Below, in pieces: positions 43,075 to 52,129 of a stretch of DNA of 64,000 nt. Under the pieces are notes generated by a model. That model had not been told where the DNA came from and did no database searches. It saw nothing but the letters and a program-made list of their open reading frames with translations. Source of the stretch: G965276765 sp965276825 (GTDB taxonomy: Bacteria; Actinomycetota; Acidimicrobiia; Acidimicrobiales; Palsa-688); assembly GCA_965276825.1 (NCBI GenBank), contig OZ255630.1:2294001-2358000 (forward strand), given 5' to 3'. The stretch's first letter is position 1. The number at the start of each line of letters is the position of its first letter. The position numbers were made by a program, and so were the translations under genes.

Positions 43075-44064
43075 GTGACCGATCTCAATGCTCCGTTCAG
43101 TCGTCGACGGGCGCTGGCCCTCGGCGGGACGATGGCCGGTGGCCTGGTGGCCGCCAGCCTGCCCCTGGCCTCCGGGACCGCCGGCGCCTCGACCCCGGTC
43201 CCAGCCAATGCGGACCGCCGCTCCCGGGGCAGGCTTCCCGTCAAGCAGATCGAGGCCATCCTCCAGGGCCCGGGCATGGTCATGGACGGGGTGTTGAGCG
43301 TCACCCTCGACCGCGACGACCTCACCGTGACCGGCCCGGGCGGGATCCCGTTCGACTCGGCGTTCCAGGTCAACGGCACCTCCTACTTCCAGCCGCTCGG
43401 CGACGGAGTCGCGCTGCTCAACGGCGACTTCCCTCTCCGACCCGCGGAAACCAACCCGTTCATCGACCAGCTCCTCGCGCATGGCATCGTCTTGCAGGCC
43501 TTCCACCAGCACTACTTCGACCTGAGCCCGATGGTGTACTTCCAGCACTTCCGGGCCGTGGGAGATCCCCTTCGTCTCGCCAAGGGTGTCGCCGCGGCGA
43601 TCAAGGTCACCGGCACCCCCCTGCCCCAGATGGCCCCGGCCAACCCGACCACCCCCCTCGACGCTCACGCCATCGGCAAGATCCTCGGCGGCACCCCCAC
43701 GGTCGGCAGCTCCGGGGTGGTCACCGTCAACATCCCCCGAGCCGAGACCATCACGTTGGCAGGCGTCCCCCTCAACAAGAAGACCGGGACCAACACCGCA
43801 GCGGGGATCGCCTTCGAGCCGTTGGGCAGCACCGGCCAGCACGCCGCGGCCGGCCCCGACTTCTCCCTCCTCGCCTCCGAGGTCGAAGGCGTCGTCAAGG
43901 TGATGCGGGCCCAAGGCTTCACTGTCCACTGCCTCTACAACCAAGAGACCGACGAGCACCCCCAGCTCTACTTCTCCCACATGCTCGCCACCGGCAACGC
44001 CTTGGACCTCGCCGCCAAGATCCGGCGAGGACTCGACAGGACCAACGTCACCTTCACGTCCTAG
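43075..44064 (+). CDS. exported DUF1259 (LppY/LpqO) family protein
   Basis: Protein of 329 aa with a twin-arginine signal (SRRRALALGGTMAGGLVAAS, cleavage near residue 38) and two DUF1259 repeats: AFHQHYFDLSPMVYFQHF in the first and VHCLYNQETDEHPQLYFSHM in the second. The family is exported or lipid-anchored in mycobacteria, with unknown function; the His/Gln/Tyr pattern suggests a metal or ligand site. GTG 43075 has GAGGAG 8 bases ahead. It is about 300 bases after the aquaporin and has its own hairpin terminator. Confidence 0.9.
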   Translation: MTDLNAPFSRRRALALGGTMAGGLVAASLPLASGTAGASTPVPANADRRSRGRLPVKQIEAILQGPGMVMDGVLSVTLDRDDLTVTGPGGIPFDSAFQVNGTSYFQPLGDGVALLNGDFPLRPAETNPFIDQLLAHGIVLQAFHQHYFDLSPMVYFQHFRAVGDPLRLAKGVAAAIKVTGTPLPQMAPANPTTPLDAHAIGKILGGTPTVGSSGVVTVNIPRAETITLAGVPLNKKTGTNTAAGIAFEPLGSTGQHAAAGPDFSLLASEVEGVVKVMRAQGFTVHCLYNQETDEHPQLYFSHMLATGNALDLAAKIRRGLDRTNVTFTS

Positions 44065-44084
44065 ACCTCCGGTCCTCCCCCTCC

Positions 44085-44112
44085 GGACGGCCGTCGACCA
44101 CGACGGCCGTCC
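44085..44112 (+). terminator. hairpin terminator after DUF1259 gene
   Basis: GGACGGCCGTC-GACCAC-GACGGCCGTCC, perfect 11-base stem, 21 bases after the stop, followed by AAAAG. Confidence 0.7.
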
Positions 44113-44174
44113 AAAAGCTCGACGCCCGTACTTTGGCGGCTTCCGTTGAGAACCACACAGGGTCGACACGGCCG

Positions 44175-44199
44175 GTTGGTAGACGCAGAGCCAGGGTAT
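44175..44199 (+). promoter_or_regulatory. SigB/SigF-like promoter
   Basis: GTTG at 44175-44178, 15-base spacer and GGGTAT at 44194-44199, 38 bases before ATG 44237. Same layout as the promoter of the related gene at 20536. Confidence 0.5.
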
Positions 44200-44236
44200 T
44201 GCTTTCCTTTACATCTCGATCTCAGGGGGGGACGTC

Positions 44237-44464
44237 ATGAGTACAGCACCGAAAGGTGATCGACTCGGTAAGGACTACGACAAGGGTCCGAACCCAGCCC
44301 AAAGCCGAGGCGGACGTGGCCGGAACTTAGCTCATTCCTCAGATCTTCCCGTGCACGCCACAGCCCAGCTACTTCCTCCGCCCATATACGATAACCGCGA
44401 TGGTCGCAATGACCACGATAAGAAGTGGCATTCCTGCAATCATAATGTCAACTACGGCATCTAA
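44237..44464 (+). pseudogene. truncated copy of the small stress-type gene at 20536
   Basis: Starts MSTAPKGDRLGKDYDKGPNP, matching the N-terminus of the gene at 20536 in 14 of 16 residues of the core, with similar DNA upstream of the ATG. After this the sequence departs completely and the base composition becomes more AT-rich. The frame stays open to 44464 but with no resemblance to the other copy, so only the first 20 or so codons are homologous. Confidence 0.55.
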
Positions 44465-44488
44465 GCTGCTTTTGGCCTGACGATCCAA
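44369..44488 (-). CDS. possible one-helix membrane microprotein, 39 aa
   Basis: From TTG 44488 a frame reads DRQAKSSLDAVVDIMIAGMP, then LLIVVIATIAVIVYGRRK, an N-terminal amphipathic part with a typical membrane helix and a positive tail. It lies antisense to the non-homologous part of the truncated gene at 44237, in AT-richer DNA. Start and binding site are weak, so this is a suggestion only. Confidence 0.3.
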   Translation of the reverse strand: MDRQAKSSLDAVVDIMIAGMPLLIVVIATIAVIVYGRRK

Positions 44489-44623
44489 GTCACATCGTAC
44501 CTGCAGGCCAAGGATAAGTCGACTTGCAAGACCGATTAGCAGTCATAAGTTGTTGCGCTTAGTTGACCAGAATAAGAGTCGGCGGTTGTCCTCGCAACGA
44601 TCATCGAACACGGTGGCGCCCAA

Positions 44624-45103
44624 TCAGTCTGCTCCGAGCAGGTAGTCGGCGGGTGCCCAGGCGGTCGCCTGGCCTCGGGTGTTGTAGGCGACGTCGTAGG
44701 TCGAGGTGACCGTGGATCTGGCGGCTCGAACGGCTTGGGTGACCGCTGCGGCCGCGGCGGTCTGCGCTTGGGTGGCTGCTGCCAGTCTCGCCTGGTCGTC
44801 GGTCTGGGTGCGCTGGTCGGCGTCGAGGGCGTCGACGGCCGCCTGTCGAGCGGCTGCGGCCGGCGGCTTCGGCCGTGGTGTGACCGTGGCCGCGATGGCT
44901 TGCCCTGCCGGGCTGTGCCGCCGGATCCGCGCCCGGTCCGAGACGATCCTGGCGGCAACGTCGTCCACGGTGTGTTCGGCGGCGGCAACGGCGGTGTTGT
45001 CGTTGTTGAGGGTGGCTCGGGCGGCGCTGAGCGCGTCGGCTTCCGGGGAGCCGGGGACGGTGCCGTCTAGCTTAGCTACTTGCTCCTGAAGAAGTCGGAG
45101 CAA
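44624..45103 (-). CDS. Ala-rich coiled-coil protein, front lost at IS junction
   Basis: About 150 residues of heptad-like helix (EQVAKLDGTVPGSPEADALS, AARATLNNDNTAVAAAEHTV, then RQAAVDALDADQRTQTDDQA) and a small C-terminal part ending APADYLLGAD. The reading frame runs into the left inverted repeat of the IS at 45073, so the present start (TTG 45103) is an accident and the true N-terminus was probably removed or separated. Function unknown. Confidence 0.5.
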   Translation of the reverse strand: MLRLLQEQVAKLDGTVPGSPEADALSAARATLNNDNTAVAAAEHTVDDVAARIVSDRARIRRHSPAGQAIAATVTPRPKPPAAAARQAAVDALDADQRTQTDDQARLAAATQAQTAAAAAVTQAVRAARSTVTSTYDVAYNTRGQATAWAPADYLLGAD

Positions 45104-46846
45104 CTTCCCTTGTAGTACAACGGTTTTGGCTGGTCAGGATCCCTGGGTGCGGGGTCGAGTGATGGGATGATGGCCCGGACCCCTTGTGCAAGAAGGGATA
45201 CGGGCCATCATGCTCCGAACCATAAACGCCTCGCCGACCTTGTGGGACGCGATCCTGCCGGAGTGCTGTCTCGGGTTGCCTCCCGGGCTGGCCGCCGTCG
45301 ACGTGTTGTTGGACGATCCGAGGTTCTTCGCCCCGTTCGTGCCGTTCTTCTCGGCCCGGCAGGGTCGGCCGTCGATCCCGATCGAGACCTACCTGAGGAT
45401 GATGTTCCTCCGGTTCCGCTACAAGCTCGGCTTCGAGACGCTGTGCGCGGAGGTGTCGGACTCGATCGCGTGGCGGCGGTTCTGTCGGATCTCGCTCGAC
45501 ACCGCCGTCCCGCACCCGACGACCCTGTTGAAGATCACCGCCCGGTGCGGACCTGGCCTGATCGACGGGTTGAACGAAGCCCTGCTGGCCAAAGCCGCCG
45601 ACGCGAAGCTCGTCCGGCTCGACAAGGTGCGGGTCGACACCACCGTGGTCGAGGCGAACGTTGCCTATCCGACCGACAGCGGTCTGCTCGGCAAGGGCGT
45701 CGCCGCCCTGCGCCGTCTGGTCATGGTCGTCAAGGTGGCCGGGCTGGCGAAGTCGACCCGGTTCCGGGACCGGGGCCGGTCGGTGCGCCGGCGGGCCCAT
45801 GACGTGGCCGTGTGGCTGCGTCGCCGCAACGATGACGCCAAAGCCGAGGTGCTGGCCATCACCGACCAGCTCGCCGACCTCGCCGAGCTCACCATCGCCG
45901 ACGCCCGCCAGGTCGCCGTCAACGCCCGACGGACCCTCCGACGCCGGGGAGCACCCGGTTCGGGACGGGCCCTCCAGGCGCTGGCCGAGATCGACCGGGT
46001 CTCGGATCTGCTCGAGGCAATCGTGGCCCAGACCCGGCTGCGCGTCGCCGGCGGCGTCCCTGACGGTGCCTCCCGGATCGTCTCCCTGCACGATTCTGAT
46101 GCTCGACCGATCCGCAAGGGCCGCCTCGGCCGGCCCGTCGAGTTCGGCTTCAAGGCCCAGGTCGCTGACAACGTCGACGGGATCATCGTCGACCACACCG
46201 TGATGATCGGCAACCCGCCGGACGCCCCCATGCTCGCCCCCGCCATCGCCGCAGTCAAAGCCCGGTTCGGGCGGGCCCCGAGGGCGGTCACCGCTGATCG
46301 TGGCTACGGCGAAGCCGGCGTCGATGACGCCCTGGTCGGCCTCGGCGTCAAGACCGTCGCCATCCCCAGGAAGGGACGTCCCGGCCCGGCACGCACCAGC
46401 GTCCAGCGTGGCCGCGGATTCGTGCGCCTCGTCAAGTGGCGGACCGGGAGCGAAGCGCGCATCTCGTGCCTGAAACGGGACTACCTGTGGCGGCGGACCC
46501 TCTTCGACGGCCACAGCGGCGCCCAGACCTGGTGCGGGTGGGGTGTCCTCGCCCACAACTCGAGCAAAGTCGCCGCCCTCGCCGGCAAGCCCGCCGGCCG
46601 AGGCGATCAACGATCACGGCCGGAGCGGGCAGGCAGTGAGCCACCCAATCCTGGCGGGACCCCGACGTCTGCTGCCTGACCCGGCCAGGACGGCTTCACC
46701 CGACGCGCCCCGACGGTCCCGAACGGACCGAAAAGGCCGCCGGGAGAAGCCAAAACGGCCGGACGGCAGCCCCACACGACCACACGCCCGGCAATCAGCA
46801 GAAACTAGACGTCCGACCCCACGACTTCTTCAGGACGAAGTAGCTA
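45073..46846 (+). mobile_element. insertion sequence with 25-base inverted repeats (DUF772/DDE type)
   Basis: Left end 45073-45097 and right end 46822-46846 are inverted repeats of 25 bases with two mismatches (TAGCTACTT then GC or CG, then TCCTGAAGAAGTCG). They enclose one intact transposase. TAGCTA at each tip is itself a palindrome, so it could be part of the repeat or a 6-base target duplication. The element is 1774 bases. Genes on both sides (44624, 46847) are incomplete. Confidence 0.8.
45210..46679 (+). CDS. IS transposase, DUF772 plus DDE (IS5/IS1182/ISNCY-like)
   Basis: Transposase of about 489 aa. An N-terminal InsH/DUF772 domain (FFSARQGRPSIPIETYLRMM, FETLCAEVSDSIAWRRF) is followed by a DDE core with Asp in VRVDTTVVEANVAYP, Asp in VTADRGYGEAG and Glu in SEARISCLKRDYLWRR. 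All three acidic residues are in place and the frame is unbroken, so the element may be active. ATG 45210 fits the family; GTG 45186 is in frame upstream. Exact IS family needs a database comparison. Confidence 0.9.
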   Translation: MLRTINASPTLWDAILPECCLGLPPGLAAVDVLLDDPRFFAPFVPFFSARQGRPSIPIETYLRMMFLRFRYKLGFETLCAEVSDSIAWRRFCRISLDTAVPHPTTLLKITARCGPGLIDGLNEALLAKAADAKLVRLDKVRVDTTVVEANVAYPTDSGLLGKGVAALRRLVMVVKVAGLAKSTRFRDRGRSVRRRAHDVAVWLRRRNDDAKAEVLAITDQLADLAELTIADARQVAVNARRTLRRRGAPGSGRALQALAEIDRVSDLLEAIVAQTRLRVAGGVPDGASRIVSLHDSDARPIRKGRLGRPVEFGFKAQVADNVDGIIVDHTVMIGNPPDAPMLAPAIAAVKARFGRAPRAVTADRGYGEAGVDDALVGLGVKTVAIPRKGRPGPARTSVQRGRGFVRLVKWRTGSEARISCLKRDYLWRRTLFDGHSGAQTWCGWGVLAHNSSKVAALAGKPAGRGDQRSRPERAGSEPPNPGGTPTSAA

Positions 46847-47751
46847 GGGGCATGCGTACCCGGGTGACCAGCGCGGCGCCGGTGTTCGGTTTCCATTGGT
46901 TGACGGCGGTGACCGGGCCGGCCAGGCCGTAGCCGAGCTGGTCGGTCGGCCGGGCCGGAGACCCGAACGTGGCCTGCGCCCACGTCTGGGCTTGTCGGGT
47001 GGCGGTCGGGGCCACGATGGTCCCGGTCTGGGGCACGACCGGGTCGGTCCCGGCCGGGACCGACGAGGCGAACGGCAGCGGGGTCAGCGTCGGCGGGTAG
47101 GCCAGGCAGCCGTTGAACACGACGACGCTCAGCCCGTAGGCCGGGCCCGAGGCGGGGTCGACGATGAACAGCCGGCTGGAGATTCCCCCGGAGGTGGACG
47201 ACCCGACAGCTTCGAGCGTGCTCGTGGCGGTCGGCCCGGAACGGCCCAGATCGGCGGGCACGCCGCTCAGGCGTGGCCCGGTGAACGGCGAAGCGTTCAC
47301 CCAGGCTGCCGCCGCGTCCGCGGCCAGCGCCTCTGCCGGCTTCGACGCGTCGAGTTCGCCGAGCTGGTCCCGGCGAAGATGGCAGCGCCAGCCAGCATGG
47401 ACACCACCACGACAGCGACCGTGGAGCCGGCGGATCGCCCACCGACTGGCGGATCCTCGAGCGCGACGGGCGGCGAGAGGAGCGCCCCAGAACGGGCGGG
47501 AGCCGGTGACGGGCGGGGTAGGGATGAGCGCGGGCGCGCCGGGGGCGTCGACGAAGATGACCGACCCGGTCTGAACGCCGGCCTGGGCCAGGGTCTGGCC
47601 GGGCCGCCTCACCGCTGCGCAGCGACACCCGGGAGATGACCTTGACGCCGACCGCGTCGCCCAGGCTGGCTGCCAGGCGGCCGACGGGCACGTCGGAGGG
47701 AACCTGGAGGGCCTGGCGTCGTTCGGGACCGGCCACGGTCACCGTCACCAC
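46847..47751 (-). pseudogene. membrane protein with ubiquitin-like front, multiply frameshifted
   Basis: Starts at 47751 with VTVTVAGPERRQALQVPSDV and PVGRLAASLGDAVG, a ubiquitin-like (EsaB/YukD or EccD-like) domain. Near 47615 it changes frame to RRPGQTLAQAGVQTGSVIFV. A third frame holds the membrane helix GSTVAVVVVSMLAGAAIFAG near 47390. The second frame then resumes with an extracytoplasmic domain (FIVDPASGPAYGLSVVVFNG, TWAQATFGSPARPTDQLGYG) that ends inside the IS repeat. At least three indels; probably dead. The ubiquitin-like front hints at a type VII-like secretion or conjugation origin. Confidence 0.5.
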
Positions 47752-47774
47752 ACCCGCACCTACACTCGTCTGGC

Positions 47775-47987
47775 TGCCCGGCGACGACGGCTTGGAACCA
47801 GAACCGCTCGACGTCGAGCGACAGGTGGTTCACTAAACCGACGCAGGTCCAGCCCGAGGGAAGCACCGGCCGCCGGAGGTCTCGCGAGTCAAGGCCGTGA
47901 GGCCGTGAGTGCCTTGAGGATGTGCTCTCGCTGGAAGTGCAAGGTGGCGAGCAGTGCTTGGTACTCGTGCGAATCGGCAGACGGCAT
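47775..47987 (-). pseudogene. DinB/DUF664 family protein, truncated
   Basis: ATG 47987 with GAGGAG 8 bases ahead begins PSADSHEYQALLATLHFQRE. A short disturbance near 47910 changes the frame, after which LRRPVLPSGWTCVGLVNHLS and LDVERFWFQAVVAGQP are recognisable as the DinB/DUF664 core (Trp and first metal-ligand His). The rest of the family domain is missing where the ubiquitin-like gene begins. Confidence 0.55.
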
Positions 47988-48312
47988 GGTCGGTCTCCTC
48001 TCGACACACTGCCACGGACGGTGGGACAGCACCGGGCGAACCTTTGTAGCCGTACCTGGGTACCAAGGAGTCGTAGAGATCTGTCACGAACTTGCCGGTG
48101 ATCGCCAGGTTTCCTCCTTGCCGCCGCCCACGAGACCGGTGAGCATCCCGAAGGCCAAGCGCTGCGCGCTCCTCCAGGCCGGCCATCAGGGAGACAGCGA
48201 CCGCGGTCGTCCCGGGTACCGCTATCCAGGGTCCGAGCGCAAGTCATCGGAGCCGTAGCGGCCGATCAGGGATCGTTATACGGAACGTGTCCCCAGGGTG
48301 ACCCAGACTGCC

Positions 48313-48755
48313 ATGCTCCCAACCATGCTGAACCAGTTCCCGCTCAACCCCGTTCTCCCAGCCCAAGACGGCGATCGAGCCCGCGCGTTCTACCGTGACG
48401 TACTCGGCCTTGAGCTGATGTCTGGCCCCCCCGACGACCCGATGATGTTCAAAGCGGGCAAAGGCACCACGCTCGTCGTCACCGAGATCCGCGAGCGGCA
48501 GCCACCTCCATACCCGGTCGTCAGCTTCCTGGTCGAGGACATCGAGACGCTCGTCGCTGGGCTGCGAGAGCGAGGTGCGACCTTCGAAACGTTGCCCGAA
48601 TCCGTCTCGTTTGCCGGCCAGCAGGCCACTCGGAGGAACGACATCATGGACTTCGGACCGGTGCAGTCTGCATTCGTCAGAGACAGCGAGGGGCAACCTG
48701 CTGGCCCTCAACGAGATGGTGGCGCCGGTCGCCGCCGAGAAGGAGCTGCAGTCAC
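48313..48755 (+). pseudogene. VOC (glyoxalase-like) protein, frameshifted and cut by IS256
   Basis: From ATG 48313: PVLPAQDGDRARAFYRDVLG and VVSFLVEDIETLVAGLRERG, a vicinal-oxygen-chelate domain. In a run of four G at 48690-48693 one extra G shifts the frame; the other frame gives the expected NLLALNEMVAP. The IS256 element begins about 100 bases later, so the 3' end may be altered. Substrate unknown. Confidence 0.6.
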
Positions 48756-48850
48756 GGCTTGCCGTTCGCGCAAGAGGATCGGTTACCGGGCCACCACACC
48801 TGCACCAGTCCTGTGGTACCCACCCGAGCCGAGGGATCGTGTCCCTTGTA

Positions 48851-50223
48851 GTGGTGTAGCTGGCGGGTCCCCCTGATGGGTGGGCCACCGGCGTGAAGCT
48901 CGTCGTGTTCCTGCAAGAACACACGAAGGAGACCACGCCGGTGACCCTCACCGATTCTGACCTGTCCACCTTGCTCGCGGCTGTGAAGGCCGGCGAGATG
49001 ACTGACACTGTCCGCACCAGCCTGGCCTGGGTGCTCCAGCAGTTGATCGAGGCCGAGCTCACCGCGACGATCGGCGCCGCCCCTGGCGAGCACTCATCGG
49101 CTCGGACCGCGTTGCGTAACGGGCATCGCCCGAAGCTGATCTCGACCGCCGCGGGCGACATCGCCGTCGACATCCCGAAGTTGCGGACGGGCAGTTTCTT
49201 CCCGGCCATCCTGGAACGCCGCCGGAGGATCGACCGGGCCTTGTTCGCGGTGGTGATGGAAGCCTGGGTGCACGGGGTGTCGACCCGCAAGGTCGACGAC
49301 TTGGTCAAAGCGCTCGGCGCCGCGTCGGGGATCTCGAAGTCGGAGGTGTCACGGATCTGTGCCGAGCTGGACGTCGATCTGGAGGCGTTCCGGACCCGCC
49401 GTCTCGACGGCGCCTTCCCGTACGTGTTCGCGGATGCCACCTACGTCAAGGCCCGGGTCGGCGGCCGGGTGGTGTCGCGGGCGGTGGTGGTCGCCACCGG
49501 GGTCACCGCCACCGGCGACCGCGAAGTGCTCGGTGTCGACGTCGGCGACAGCGAAGACGGCGCCTTTTGGACCGGGTTCTTCCGGTCGCTGCGCGCTCGG
49601 GGACTGTCCGGGGTGCAGTTGGTGATCTCCGACCACCACCTCGGCTTGAAAGCCGCCATCGCCGCCGTGTTCGTCGGGGCCGGCTGGCAGCGCTGCCGGG
49701 TGCACTTCATGCGCAACGTGCTCTCTAGGGTCCCGAAAGCCTCCGCCGAGATGGTCGCGGCATCGATCCGGACCGTGTTCGCCCAGCCCGACGCCGCCCA
49801 TGTCCGTTCCCAGCTGACCGAGATCGCCGGCATGCTCCGACCCCAGTTCCCCGACGTGGCCGCCATGCTCGCCGACGCCTCCGAAGACGTCCTCGCGTTC
49901 ACGCACTTCCCGGTCGCCCACTGGCGGAAGATCTGGTCGACCAACCCCCTCGAGCGGCTCAACGCCGAGATCAAACGGCGAACCAATGTCGTCGGGATCT
50001 TCCCCAACGACCCCAGCGTGCTTCGGCTGATCACCGCAGTCGTCGTCGAAGCCCACGACGAATGGCAAGTAGCCGAACGGCGCTACCTGTCCGAAGAGTC
50101 CATGGCCAAGCTCCACACCACCCCCGCCCCGACCATCGAAGAGGCGCCCCTGGCCGTCACCGCCTGAGATACTCGAACAACCACGCCGAGCATTTCACGC
50201 CGGCCAACGTCGAGCTACACCAC
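48851..50223 (+). mobile_element. IS256-family insertion sequence
   Basis: Carries one intact Mutator-type transposase between GTGGTGTAGCT at 48851-48861 and its inverted copy AGCTACACCAC at 50213-50223. The repeat extends imperfectly inward (GGCGTGAA on both sides). I could not find an 8-base target duplication, so the true tips may lie a few bases further out. Confidence 0.75.
48941..50167 (+). CDS. IS256 family transposase
   Basis: Mutator-type transposase of 408 aa, unbroken. The DDE residues are in FADATYVKARV, LVISDHHLGLKAAIAAV and WSTNPLERLNAEIKRRTNVV. GTG 48941 is chosen by family alignment and has GAAGGAG 9 bases ahead; an ATG-less extension to 48893 also exists. Likely active. Confidence 0.95.
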   Translation: MTLTDSDLSTLLAAVKAGEMTDTVRTSLAWVLQQLIEAELTATIGAAPGEHSSARTALRNGHRPKLISTAAGDIAVDIPKLRTGSFFPAILERRRRIDRALFAVVMEAWVHGVSTRKVDDLVKALGAASGISKSEVSRICAELDVDLEAFRTRRLDGAFPYVFADATYVKARVGGRVVSRAVVVATGVTATGDREVLGVDVGDSEDGAFWTGFFRSLRARGLSGVQLVISDHHLGLKAAIAAVFVGAGWQRCRVHFMRNVLSRVPKASAEMVAASIRTVFAQPDAAHVRSQLTEIAGMLRPQFPDVAAMLADASEDVLAFTHFPVAHWRKIWSTNPLERLNAEIKRRTNVVGIFPNDPSVLRLITAVVVEAHDEWQVAERRYLSEESMAKLHTTPAPTIEEAPLAVTA

Positions 50224-50328
50224 AACACGGGACGTCAACAGCCGAGGCCGGTGAGGGCAATGTGCGTGCGCATCCGTGGGAGAGCCGGCACAAGCCCAGA
50301 ACCGGCACCATGAGCTACGATGTAGAAC

Positions 50329-50604
50329 ATGACGACGGTAGGTATCCGAGCCCTCAAGCAGAACGCCTCGGCCGTGGTTGCCGAGGCCGCAGGGGGAAGT
50401 GTGGTGACGATCACCGACCGGGGCCGGCCGGTGGCCCAGCTGATCCCTCTGCCGGCCGGCCGACTGTCCGCCCTCCTGGCATCGGGGCGGGCGCGGCCGG
50501 CTAAGCGCCCCCTTGGCGAGCTCGGCGCTCCTCCCGAGCCCGAGGCCGGCGAGCGCCCGCTGTCCGCGGTGGTCATCGATCTGCGGGCCGACGAGCGGTA
50601 CTGA
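50329..50604 (+). CDS. type II antitoxin, Phd/YefM family
   Basis: Antitoxin of 91 aa with the Phd/YefM N-terminal DNA-binding fold (GIRALKQNASAVVAEAAGGS, VVTITDRGRPVAQLIPL) and a C-terminal disordered part that should wrap the toxin. Its stop overlaps the toxin start (TGATG). The pair should autoregulate from the promoter just downstream of the IS256 element. Confidence 0.92.
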   Translation: MTTVGIRALKQNASAVVAEAAGGSVVTITDRGRPVAQLIPLPAGRLSALLASGRARPAKRPLGELGAPPEPEAGERPLSAVVIDLRADERY

Positions 50605-50996
50605 TGGCGTTCTACCTGGACACCTCGGCTGCAGCCAAGCTCGTGGTCGCCGAGACGGGATCGACAGCCATGGTCTCGTGGTCCGCAGCCCATGAAGGCC
50701 AGGTCGTGTCGAGCGACCTCCTGCGCACCGAGCTCCTTCGGGCCACCCGCCGGGCAGCACCCGGCCGCATGCCACGAGCCCGGACCGCTCTCGACGCGCT
50801 CACCCTGGTGAGCCTCTCGGCTCTCACCTTCGAGCGAGCAGGCGCTCTGGGCCCCGACGAGCTGCGAAGCCTGGACGCGCTCCACCTCGCCGCCGCCTTG
50901 GAACTCGGCGACGAACTCGACGGCATCGTCACCTATGACGAGCGCCTGGCCGAGGCCGCCGCCCGCCACGGTGTCGAGGTCGTAGCACCGATGTGA
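50604..50996 (+). CDS. vapC: PIN domain toxin (VapC family)
   Basis: PIN-domain ribonuclease of 130 aa. The acidic metal-binding residues are Asp6 (YLDTSAAAK), Glu43 (RTELLR), Asp91 (SLDALHLAAALE) and Asp112 (TYDERLAEAA), all present. Such toxins cut tRNA or rRNA when freed from the antitoxin. Translationally coupled to the Phd-type antitoxin. Confidence 0.93.
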   Translation: MAFYLDTSAAAKLVVAETGSTAMVSWSAAHEGQVVSSDLLRTELLRATRRAAPGRMPRARTALDALTLVSLSALTFERAGALGPDELRSLDALHLAAALELGDELDGIVTYDERLAEAAARHGVEVVAPM

Positions 50997-51440
50997 GCGC
51001 CCTGTGACCCCTCTCGCCATGCTCGACCAGGTTCCCCTCAGCGCCGAGGAGGCCGGCCACGTGGCCGTCATTCGGGCGCCCGATAGCCCAAGATCTTCCA
51101 ACGGGACGAACGACAGGTGGTTGATGCGCCGACCGTCGCGCCGTAGGCCCTTCCGGAACCCCGGGTGCATCGGCCGACGGTGGACGCCGCCACCCGCCAC
51201 CAACACGGGCTGGTGCCCGACCGTCGCATCCTCGGGAGGCGGGCCGCACGGAACGGTCCGGCCGGCCCGTGCATCCGGGCGCTGACCGGTTCCTGGGCGT
51301 CGTGTTGGGCCAGACGCCGGCAAGTCGATGGCGGCCATGGGATGGATGCGGACGGGCCCTGCCCTGCAACGGAGCCTCGATGCTACGATCAGGCGTCGCG
51401 GGAGGGCCCGACCGCCCCGCCCGACCGAAGGAGCGAAGCC
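50997..51440. other. stretch without a supported gene
   Basis: About 440 bases between the toxin and a VOC gene. Frames on both strands are open in part (for example a plus-strand frame from 51004 and a minus-strand frame through 51300) but neither has recognised motifs. Probably decayed sequence. Confidence 0.3.
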
Positions 51441-51789
51441 GTGACGAACGAAGTCGACTACTTCGAGATCGGCTCATCCGCCCCGGAGGCTTCCCGGGCC
51501 TTCTACGGCGGGCTCTTTGGCTGGGAGGGTCGGACCGGCGGCCGAACCGGCCCAGTACTCGATGATCAACGGCGACAAGGGCGGCCTGTGGGACACCAGC
51601 GACATGGGCGGTCAGCACTGGGCGATCTTCTACGTCGACGTGGACGACGTCCAGGCTTCGATCGACCGCGCTCAGGAGCTGGGTGCCACGGTCACGGTTC
51701 CTCTCGTCGACAACGGCGCCATCCTCTTTGCCCACCTCGTCGACCCCCAGGGCAACCGCTTCGGGATCTGGCGACCGAAAGAGGGCTGA
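51441..51789 (+). pseudogene. VOC (glyoxalase-like) protein, single frameshift
   Basis: GTG 51441 with AAGGAG ahead begins VDYFEIGSSAPEASRAFYGG and LFGWE. At about 51528 the frame shifts, and the other frame continues VGPAAEPAQYSMINGDKGGL to VDDVQASIDRAQELGATVTV and FGIWRPKEG at 51789. Restored length is about 115 aa, normal for a single-domain VOC enzyme of the PhnB/lactoylglutathione-lyase-like group. Confidence 0.65.
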
Positions 51790-51856
51790 AGCTGCTCACC
51801 GATCCAGGCGGTCAGGGGACAGCACCGACACCGCCGACTGCGAGCAGGGCGTACCG

Positions 51857-52129
51857 ATGTTCGTGTTCATGACCCTTCACTACCCGTCCTCCGAGCACGT
51901 CGAGGCCCTCGCCAGCGGCATGGCCCAGATGCGCGGCTGGATGGAGAGCCAGCCCGGCTGCCTCGGTGTGGAACCGCCGCTGCTCACAGAGGACGGCACC
52001 TGCCTTGTGGGCTACTCGCGCTGGGAATCCAAGGGAGCCTTCCTGGCGACCGGCATTGACCTCGAGCGGCTGGGCGAAACCCCCGACACCGAGGTCCAGC
52101 CTCGGCAGCCGCTCTTCTTGACCGCCTAA
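51857..52129 (+). CDS. antibiotic biosynthesis monooxygenase-like (ABM) domain protein
   Basis: A 90-residue protein that fits a dimeric alpha+beta barrel: MFVFMTLHYPSSEHVEALAS, MRGWMESQPGCLGVEPPLLT, GYSRWESKGAFLATG. The pattern (strand, helix, Gly-Cys-Leu turn, Trp-Glu-Ser-Lys) is that of ABM/heme-degrading-monooxygenase-like domains. Function open. It overlaps the end of the minus-strand gene at 52126 by 4 bases. Confidence 0.6.
   Translation: MFVFMTLHYPSSEHVEALASGMAQMRGWMESQPGCLGVEPPLLTEDGTCLVGYSRWESKGAFLATGIDLERLGETPDTEVQPRQPLFLTA

Noticed and set aside
45165..45802. Second frame overlapping the IS transposase
   Set aside because: Arg/Pro/Gly-rich shadow; the DDE transposase frame explains the region.
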